NCBI GenBank assembly: GCA_029261905.1
Contig: JAJDAM010000854.1
Coordinates: 1 to 8,048 of the forward strand
DNA length: 8,048 nt
Source of the DNA: Deltaproteobacteria bacterium
GTDB taxonomy: Bacteria > Myxococcota_A > UBA9160 > SMWR01
Reading direction: 5' to 3'
In this document: piece after piece, positions 1 to 5,243 of the stretch
Layout of the letters: each line of letters begins with the position of its first letter
Numbering within the stretch: the stretch's first letter is position 1
Program-made: the position numbers and the translations under genes
Notes under the pieces: model-generated
What the model saw: only the letters and a program-made list of their open reading frames with translations
Database searches by the model: none
Told to the model about the DNA's origin: nothing

Positions 1-1094
1 GGCGTCGTCAACGTGATCGAACCGCCGTACAACGTCGCGATGTAGATGAAGCACATCTCGGCGATCGGAATCGAGATCAGCAGAGTCGTCACGGTGAAGA
101 TGTGGGCCATACGCGGGTCGATGCCGGCGACGAACTGGTGATGCGCCCAGACTGTGAAGCTCAGAATTCCCGTCGCCCACATCGTGTACAGGAACGTCTT
201 GTAGGCAAACATCTTCTTGCGGGCGAAGGTGCAGATGATTTCGGCGCTGATACCCATCGCCGGAAGCAGCACGACATAGACTTCGGGGTGGCCGAAGAAC
301 CAGAACAGGTGCTGCCACAGGATCGGATCGCCGCCCTTATCCGGATCGAAGAACGCGGTCCCGATGTTCTGATCCATGAACAGCATCACAGCACCCGCGA
401 ACAGCGGTCCCACGGAAGCCATGAACAGGATGCTTGCGACGATGATCGTCCAGACGACGATCGGAATGTCATAGACCTTCATTCCGGGGGCGCGCGAGTT
501 CATCGCGGTCGTCACGAAGTTGATTCCGCCGAGCAGGAACGCGACGAATTCGAGAGCTACTGCAACGAGCCATATCGATGACCCGAGTGGCGTCAGGCTG
601 TATTCCGCCTTCGCGGATAGCGGTGGGTACGCGGTCCAGGCTCCGCCGAACCCGCCTCCCGGAACGAAAAAGGACACGATCAGCACGATCGCGCTGATCA
701 AGAAAATCTGATAGCTCAGCCGATTGATTTTCGGAAACACCATGTCGTCGCAGCCGACCATCAGCGGAATCAGATAGTTTCCGAACGCTGCGATCAGCAC
801 CGGCATTGCGACCCAGAAGATCATGATCGTGCCGTGATTGGTGACCAGCGCGTTGTAGTTCGCGGGCGATACCAGGCCGAAGCCCGGCACGTCCATGCCC
901 GGGAACGCGAGCTGCATCCGGAACGCGTACGCCATGTAACCACCGATGATCGCCATCGCCATGCCCGTGAACATGTATTGCATGGCGATCATCTTGTGAT
1001 CGGTGGAAAAGACGTACTTACTCCAGAAGCTCTGCTCACCGTGATGGTGGTCATCGTGGGCGTGAGTTGCTTCTGCGGGAATGGACTCGGCCAT
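1..1094 (-). CDS. ctaD: Cytochrome c oxidase subunit I (A-type haem-copper oxidase), partial, 3' end outside window
   Basis: This is the catalytic membrane subunit of an aa3-type oxidase, which reduces O2 to water at haem a3-CuB and pumps protons. The first 364 residues are present; helices carrying the remaining haem ligands lie past the window edge. Visible landmarks are the STDHK start of helix I (30-34), haem a ligand H87 in TNHG, helix VI GHPEVY with CuB ligand H269, E271 and cross-linking Tyr273, and the CuB pair H318-H319. D-channel residues N106, D117, N124 and N192 are kept. The K-channel Ser, Thr and Lys positions are Ala284, Ile344 and Met347, which is unusual (see findings). The N-terminus is His-rich (residues 11-18). 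The ATG at 1094 has a strong GAGGAG (1099-1104) and lies 22 bases after the subunit II stop. The family call is firm; the exact subtype is open. Confidence 0.95.
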   Translation of the reverse strand, partial: MAESIPAEATHAHDDHHHGEQSFWSKYVFSTDHKMIAMQYMFTGMAMAIIGGYMAYAFRMQLAFPGMDVPGFGLVSPANYNALVTNHGTIMIFWVAMPVLIAAFGNYLIPLMVGCDDMVFPKINRLSYQIFLISAIVLIVSFFVPGGGFGGAWTAYPPLSAKAEYSLTPLGSSIWLVAVALEFVAFLLGGINFVTTAMNSRAPGMKVYDIPIVVWTIIVASILFMASVGPLFAGAVMLFMDQNIGTAFFDPDKGGDPILWQHLFWFFGHPEVYVVLLPAMGISAEIICTFARKKMFAYKTFLYTMWATGILSFTVWAHHQFVAGIDPRMAHIFTVTTLLISIPIAEMCFIYIATLYGGSITLTT

Positions 1095-1116
1095 ACTTCT
1101 CCTCGTTGGCAGCCGA

Positions 1117-1809
1117 CTAGGGCGTAGCGACAGCTGCCAGAGAGATCGGACTCTGGCTCGACACCCAGCTGGCGTGCTTTTCGGCCGATTCGATGATGAT
1201 TCGACCGGCCATCACACCGTGCCCGATGCCACAAATTTCAGCGCATTGGATGTCGTATTCACCCGTGCCGGTTGCTTCGAACCAGCCGGTGATGATTCGT
1301 CCTGGAATCGCGTCCTGCTTCAAGCGAAACACCGGTACCGAGAAGCTGTGCAGGACATCGCGCGCTTCGAGCTTGAAGTGATAGACCTTGCCGACCTGGA
1401 TGTGCAGCTCGTCGACGGTCTTGATGTCGTCTGCGGTATCGATCTTCCCGTCGGGACCGGCGTGAACGAAGCTCCAAGCCCACTGTTGGCCGATTACGCG
1501 CACCGTCTCGTACGGCTCGGGCAGGTTCTGCTTGACGTCGTACCAGACGCGAACCGCGCCGACGACGATGAACAGGTCGCAGACCAACACGAGCAGATGG
1601 GGCCAGGTGATCCAGCGCTTGTGCTTCGGATCCTCACCGCTCATGTACTGCGCGCGAACGCCTTCCTTGGCGCGGAACTTCCAGATCAAATAGAAGAAGG
1701 CGACCTCGCACAGGATGAACCAGAAGCCCACCAGGACCCCGATCAACAGGATCAAATCGTCGATGTCACTTGCGTAGGTCGATAGGGCTACGAGGTATCG
1801 ATCGATCAT
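1117..1809 (-). CDS. coxB: Cytochrome c oxidase subunit II with CuA site
   Basis: Subunit II accepts electrons from cytochrome c at the binuclear CuA centre on the periplasmic side and passes them to subunit I. At 230 residues it has two membrane spans (about 15-44 and 70-90), the GQQWAWSF aromatic patch (107-114) where cytochrome c electrons usually enter, and a cupredoxin domain. All CuA ligands are visible: H154, C189, E191 (backbone ligand), C193, H197 and M200. No CxxCH is present, so this is not a caa3 fusion; the haem c donor is a separate upstream gene. There is no clear cleaved signal peptide. The ATG at 1809 lies 9 bases after the stop of the 34-residue gene, and its AGGA ribosome site overlaps that stop (TAGGA), so translation is probably coupled. 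Confidence 0.96.
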   Translation of the reverse strand: MIDRYLVALSTYASDIDDLILLIGVLVGFWFILCEVAFFYLIWKFRAKEGVRAQYMSGEDPKHKRWITWPHLLVLVCDLFIVVGAVRVWYDVKQNLPEPYETVRVIGQQWAWSFVHAGPDGKIDTADDIKTVDELHIQVGKVYHFKLEARDVLHSFSVPVFRLKQDAIPGRIITGWFEATGTGEYDIQCAEICGIGHGVMAGRIIIESAEKHASWVSSQSPISLAAVATP

Positions 1810-1818
1810 CGCGCGTTC

Positions 1819-1923
1819 CTAAAGGATGAAGAGAAAGACGGCAGCGATGAACAGACCCACGCCCACCATCGTGACTCCGAAGGTTCGGTTCACCAATTCG
1901 TCAGATGAAAATGCCTTTGCCAT
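1819..1923 (-). CDS. 34-residue single-span membrane protein in the oxidase operon
   Basis: A short reading frame fills the gap between the dihaem cytochrome gene and subunit II. The protein begins MAKAFSSDELVNRTFG, followed by one hydrophobic span (about residues 17-34) that runs to the C-terminus. A good ribosome site (AGAGGAA, 1928-1934) precedes the ATG, and the TAG stop lies 9 bases before the subunit II start. I infer that it is a small structural or assembly subunit of the oxidase, comparable in size and placement to the tiny single-helix subunits known from other bacterial oxidases (for example CcoQ-like or subunit IV-like peptides). I recognise no specific family. The polar, charged N-terminus would be cytoplasmic if the hydrophobic helix exports its C-terminus. 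Confidence 0.75.
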   Translation of the reverse strand: MAKAFSSDELVNRTFGVTMVGVGLFIAAVFLFIL

Positions 1924-2012
1924 GGTGTTCCTCTGAGTTGCTTCGAGGTTTGCTGCGAGGGTTACCGACAGAGTTCTTGCAAGAACTACCGCGGGGGGCC
2001 CGTGCTACCGCG
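1924..2012 (-). promoter_or_regulatory. Intercistronic gap with a 16-bp perfect palindrome
   Basis: The 89 bases between the cytochrome c gene and the 34-residue gene contain a perfect palindrome, AGTTCTTGCAAGAACT (1972-1987). Beside the cytochrome stop lies a GC-rich possible stem (1990-1994 pairing with 2008-2012). No run of T follows on the minus strand, so neither looks like a full intrinsic terminator. Possible roles are an operator for a dimeric regulator or an RNA hairpin that stabilises or separates the two parts of the transcript. Which one applies cannot be told from sequence. Confidence 0.35.
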
Positions 2013-2702
2013 TCACTTCGCGAGCGTCATGATGTGGGCGATGATGTCCTTCATCACCTGCTCGTCAGACAGCGTTCCGGACATCGCACGCATCATCGCG
2101 CCGGTTTGATCGCCCGGTCGACCGCCGCGAACGCCGGCCTTGAAATTTTCGAGCTGACGGAGCAGGTACCAATCGCTCACGTTTGCCAGCGGCGAACCCG
2201 ACAGCTGTTCGCGGCCCTCACCGTCCATTCCATGGCAGGCGACGCACGGCGCGTACAGGGTCTTTCCGTTCGCTGCATCGCCGCCGTGCAGTTCGGCCTC
2301 GGGGCGGGTGGCAGGCATGGAGGCGACGTGCGCGGCGACCCGATCGATGTCCTCGTCGCTCCGCAGCGTCAGTGCCATTGGGCGCATTCGCATGCCAAAG
2401 ATGTCGTCGAAGTGCATTCCGCGCTGGCCGTCGCGAAACTTCGTGAGCTGGGTCTTGACCGACCACTCCGCCATTCCGGCGATCGCGGGTGCTCCGTAGA
2501 GAAAGTTGCCGGACGCGTCGTCACCGTGGCAGGTGGCACACAACTGGAACAGTTCCGCAGCTCGCTCGTCGGCTCGCGCAAGTGACGCGCCGCCTACGGC
2601 TATGCCGAGACTCACGGCCAGTGCCGCCGCGGCGCAGAATTTTCCCGATACTGACATCGCCATCCCTCGTATCGCCCCTCGAACCAAGCCCTTGTCCCGC
2701 AT
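2013..2702 (-). CDS. Secreted dihaem cytochrome c (c4-like), probable electron donor to the oxidase
   Basis: A periplasmic electron carrier with two class I cytochrome c domains. Haem-binding motifs are CATCH (55-59) and CVACH (153-157). Candidate axial Met ligands lie in the Met-rich stretch at 104-109 and at 203-207, each followed by the usual SDE helix (S115 and S212). A signal peptide is clear, with a hydrophobic core about 23-39 and a probable cut after ALARA-type residues near 44. The first ATG (2702) has CAGGG close by. ATGs at 2663 and 2657 are also possible, and the one at 2657 has GAGGG at better spacing and gives a more typical signal peptide, so the true start may be 2657. Size and two-domain layout fit the cytochrome c4 family. 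Its place ahead of subunit II suggests it feeds CuA directly. Confidence 0.92.
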   Translation of the reverse strand: MRDKGLVRGAIRGMAMSVSGKFCAAAALAVSLGIAVGGASLARADERAAELFQLCATCHGDDASGNFLYGAPAIAGMAEWSVKTQLTKFRDGQRGMHFDDIFGMRMRPMALTLRSDEDIDRVAAHVASMPATRPEAELHGGDAANGKTLYAPCVACHGMDGEGREQLSGSPLANVSDWYLLRQLENFKAGVRGGRPGDQTGAMMRAMSGTLSDEQVMKDIIAHIMTLAK

Positions 2703-3116
2703 CGCCCTGTAGTTATCTCGAGAGTTCTCTCGAGTTCTCTTGTTTCCCGTCGCCGACCCCGGACTCGCCGGAGAAACCGACCCTGCACGACATGCGATTG
2801 GACGCTCGCCTACTACTCCCGTCCTGCTGAGGCGTCGCGCGCTACTACCACGGCGCCCAAAAAGTCCTGCCGGTGCGGAGGATTAGCCAATCTCCCGCCG
2901 ATCCTCAAGGCGAAACGGCCGGAAACGCCATGAATCAAGCCGCCAAACGCGGTTGTGGAGCCTCGCATTAAGCGGGACGACAGACGCGATGGTCGCTGAT
3001 TCCCGGAAACGGGGCAGATCGCCCTAGCCGATGCTCGCAATCCCATTCCCTACAGCGGGAAGGCATCGCAACGTCCTTCATGGTGCCGCCATCGGGTGCG
3101 CCGTCAGACGCGGGCT
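2703..3116. other. Gap of about 410 bases with no convincing gene; repeats and possible stems
   Basis: No coding frame here resembles a known protein. Close to the cytochrome c start are an inverted repeat (CTCGAGA, 2717-2723, with TCTCGAG, 2728-2734) and a 9-base direct repeat GAGTTCTCT (2722-2730 and 2732-2740) with a 10-base period, a likely regulator site for the oxidase operon. A minus-strand stem (2898 to 2875, one mismatch) is followed 11 bases later by five T (2863-2859), a weak terminator candidate for the DUF420 gene. Further stems are CGGGA 2973-2977 with TCCCG 3001-3005, CCCG-GAAA-CGGG near 3002-3013, and CGATGC 3029-3034 with GCATCG 3063-3068 enclosing TTCCC 3046-3050 with GGGAA 3057-3061. 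Confidence 0.4.
2717..2740 (-). promoter_or_regulatory. Putative operator repeats ahead of the oxidase operon
   Basis: The site combines a 7-bp inverted repeat with a 4-base spacer (2717-2734) and two copies of GAGTTCTCT one helical turn apart (2722-2730, 2732-2740). It sits 15-38 bases ahead of the first ATG of the dihaem cytochrome gene. A GATAAC on the minus strand just downstream (near 2718-2713) could be a -10 element, but no good -35 is visible. The core AGTTCT also forms the arms of the palindrome at 1972-1987. That it binds a regulator is inference. Confidence 0.35.
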
Positions 3117-3554
3117 TCAGACGATCGGTGGGTTGAGTTGGTAGAGCATTACGTAGATCACCACGCCCGTGATCGAAACGTACATCCAGATCGGCCAGGC
3201 GATGCGCGCCAGCCGCCGATGCGAAGCGATCTCGCCCTTCAACCCGTATCGCAACAGCATGATCGCGAGAACCGGCACGATCATCGCCAGCGTGAGATGG
3301 CTGAACAGAATCGCGAGATACAGCGCCTTGACGCCACCGGTCGCGTTGTAGGTGAGGCTCTCGAACCCGCGCGACGCCTTGTGCAGTACATAGAGCGCGA
3401 GAAACAACGTGGAGACAGAGAACGCCGAAATCATCACGCGTCGGTGAGCGTCGACCCGCTTGCGGTGAATCAGAACCCTGCCGACGACCAGCAGCATCGT
3501 GGCGATGCCATTGAGCGTCGCGTTGATCGAGGGCAGCGCAGCCAGATCCATCAC
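3117..3554 (-). CDS. DUF420 family membrane protein, likely cytochrome oxidase maturation factor
   Basis: A protein of 144-145 residues with four membrane spans (about 12-29, 41-58, 76-103, 119-138). It shows the family pattern throughout: LPSINATLNG at the start, H30 and an AHRRVM motif (H37), H58 at the end of span 2, FSHLTLA (H86), SHRRLARIAWPIW (H112), then TGVVIY. The conserved histidines suggest metal or haem contact. DUF420 proteins (PF04238) include, as I recall, CtaM/YozB, needed for aa3 oxidase function in Firmicutes. Lying upstream of an oxidase operon on the same strand fits that role. The longest frame opens with GTG (3554); the ATG right after it (3551) is equally likely, and no strong ribosome site distinguishes them. 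Confidence 0.88.
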   Translation of the reverse strand: MMDLAALPSINATLNGIATMLLVVGRVLIHRKRVDAHRRVMISAFSVSTLFLALYVLHKASRGFESLTYNATGGVKALYLAILFSHLTLAMIVPVLAIMLLRYGLKGEIASHRRLARIAWPIWMYVSITGVVIYVMLYQLNPPIV

Positions 3555-3565
3555 CAGACTCTAGC

Positions 3566-3672
3566 GAGGGAATCGCCAGGGACCCCGCCGGCAGCGTTAC
3601 GCCGGACTCGACGTACGGCTTGTACGCCTTCGCCCGGCGCGCCTTGCCGGCGGGGGCCCTGGCGATTCCCTC
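3566..3672. repeat. 107-bp nested inverted repeat between divergent genes
   Basis: Two 28-base arms (3566-3593 and 3645-3672) are reverse complements with one mismatch (A3582 against G3656). Inside, CGCCGG (3600-3605) pairs with CCGGCG (3634-3639), and CGTAC (3612-3616) pairs with GTACG (3622-3626) around a 5-base loop, so the whole element can fold into one long hairpin or cruciform. It fills most of the space between the starts of the DUF420 gene (minus) and the acyl-CoA ligase gene (plus). No flanking target duplication is apparent and it has no coding capacity. Its form suits a dispersed palindromic (REP- or MITE-like) element. A bidirectional terminator is unlikely between divergent genes. 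Confidence 0.85.
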
Positions 3673-3704
3673 AGATGTGCCGGGTCGGGCTAGTGTGGCT
3701 GGCG

Positions 3705-5219
3705 ATGCTTCTCGATCTGGCCCGTAGCGATCCCGATTCGATCGCCGACGACGACACTCATTCCACGCGGACGTGGTCGGAACTCGTCGATCGCAGCTTT
3801 CGCATCGCCCATTACCTGCGTGAGGTTCGCGGGTTCGAACCGGACGATCGGATCGCGATCCTGATGGGCAATCGGGTGGAATACATCGAGTTGGTGCTGG
3901 GCGCCGTACTCGCCGGGTTGTGGATCACTCCGGTGAACTGGCACCTCGGACAGCAGGAGATCGCCTACATCATCGCGGATTCGGGTGCGAAGCTCGTATT
4001 CAGCGACGACCGGTTCGGGGCCATCGCGCGCGACGCCGGCGCACCCGATGTCGTATTGGCTGGCCCGGATTTCGAGGCGGCGCTGGCGAGCGCGTCGAAT
4101 CGGCCTGTCGACCTCGATGGTCCGGCCGGTGGCAGCATGATCTACACCAGCGGAACCACCGGCCACCCCAAAGGCGTCCAACGTGCCCGGCCGGCCAGCG
4201 CAGGCGCGGCGCTTTCGCACATGTGTCAATTGGGAAACAACGTCGGACTCGATGGCAGCGGCCCGCACCTCATCACCGGCCCGATGTATCACGCGGCACC
4301 GTTGATGTTCGCAATCTACGACCAGGCCAACGGCGCTCCGATCCTGATCATGCCGCGGTGGGACGACGAGTTGGCGCTCGAGCTGATCGATCGGCACGGC
4401 GTCAGACACACGCACCTCGTCCCGACCATGTTCGTCCGACTGCTGCGGGTCTCCGAACAGGCGCGGCAACGGTTCAGCGGTGCGTCACTCGACCTGGTGT
4501 TGCATGGTGCGGCCCCCGTCTCGGTCTCGGTCAAACGACAGATGATCGATTGGTGGGGGGAGATCCTCGTCGAATATTGGGGCGCCACGGAGGGAGGCGT
4601 GAACACGCTGGTCGACTCCGCACACTGGCTCGCCAACCCGGGGACCGTCGGTCGAGCGCTACCCCAGTTCGAGATCTTTGCGGTCGACGACCAGCTCGAG
4701 CGGTTGCCGGCCGGCGAAACGGGCCAGCTGTATTGCCACCACAAGCAGGTCGACCGCGTTTTCGAATACCACGGTGATCCGGGAAAGACCGCACAAGCGT
4801 TCCTTTCGCCGGGCGTTTTCACGATCGGCGACATCGGCCGTGTCGAGCCCGATGGCTACGTGTACCTCGCGGACCGCGCCTCGAACATGATCATCTCGGG
4901 TGGCGTCAACATCTACCCGGTCGAGGTAGAGCAGGCATTGCAGGAGCATCCAGCCGTTTCGGACGTCGCGGTCTTCGGCATTCCCGACGACGAATGGGGC
5001 GAAAGCGTCAAGGCGGCGATCGAGCTGCGCGACGGTTTCGAACCAGGTGAGCAACTGGAAGCCGAGATCCTCTCGTTCGCGCGGGAGCACCTGGCTCACT
5101 ACAAGGTCCCGCGCTCGATCGATTTCGAATCCGAACTTCCCCGCCATCCCACCGGAAAGCTGTACACACGGTTATTGCGGGACCGTTACTGGAAAGACCG
5201 TGCCACCAACATCGGGTAG
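3705..5219 (+). CDS. AMP-forming acyl-CoA synthetase (class I adenylate-forming ligase)
   Basis: The enzyme activates a carboxylic acid, probably a fatty acid, with ATP to an acyl-AMP and then joins it to CoA. From the ATG at 3705 it is 504 residues, normal for the family. Motifs in order: P-loop YTSGTTGHPKG (147-157), EYWGATEGG (near 289-297), GDIGRVEPDGY (D376), the hinge region ADRASNMIISGG (D390) with NIYPVEVE, and the C-terminal HPTGK whose Lys485 is the expected adenylation lysine. All core residues are intact. An in-frame ATG at 3675 and a GTG at 3693 are alternative starts; 3705 is chosen because family homology begins at LLDLARSDPDS, though no clear ribosome site supports any of them. 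The substrate cannot be told from sequence, and the neighbours give no pathway context. Confidence 0.93.
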   Translation: MLLDLARSDPDSIADDDTHSTRTWSELVDRSFRIAHYLREVRGFEPDDRIAILMGNRVEYIELVLGAVLAGLWITPVNWHLGQQEIAYIIADSGAKLVFSDDRFGAIARDAGAPDVVLAGPDFEAALASASNRPVDLDGPAGGSMIYTSGTTGHPKGVQRARPASAGAALSHMCQLGNNVGLDGSGPHLITGPMYHAAPLMFAIYDQANGAPILIMPRWDDELALELIDRHGVRHTHLVPTMFVRLLRVSEQARQRFSGASLDLVLHGAAPVSVSVKRQMIDWWGEILVEYWGATEGGVNTLVDSAHWLANPGTVGRALPQFEIFAVDDQLERLPAGETGQLYCHHKQVDRVFEYHGDPGKTAQAFLSPGVFTIGDIGRVEPDGYVYLADRASNMIISGGVNIYPVEVEQALQEHPAVSDVAVFGIPDDEWGESVKAAIELRDGFEPGEQLEAEILSFAREHLAHYKVPRSIDFESELPRHPTGKLYTRLLRDRYWKDRATNIG

Positions 5220-5243
5220 ACCCGACTGCGCGGAGTCTGGCAC

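Noticed and set aside
1..1094. Assignment of subunit I as a nitric oxide reductase
   Set aside because: The active-site Tyr273 in HPEVY, the Glu before it and the CuB histidines match oxygen reductases; loss of the K-channel alone does not show NO reductase activity, so it is kept only as an alternative.
1081..1785. Plus-strand 234-residue open frame
   Set aside because: It lies antisense to subunit II with its complete CuA site and has no recognisable domain.
2813..3046. Minus-strand 77-residue open frame in the gap
   Set aside because: No ribosome site, no domain, no membrane segment or repeats; composition is typical of non-coding GC-rich DNA.
3096..3704. Open frame extending the acyl-CoA ligase upstream by about 200 residues
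   Set aside because: It runs antisense to the DUF420 gene and through the inverted repeat, is rich in Arg, Asp and His as antisense frames are, and does not resemble the ligase family N-terminus.
5212..5225. Small hairpin (TCGGGT with ACCCGA) over the ligase stop as terminator
   Set aside because: Only six base pairs with a two-base loop and no T run on either strand; too weak to call.
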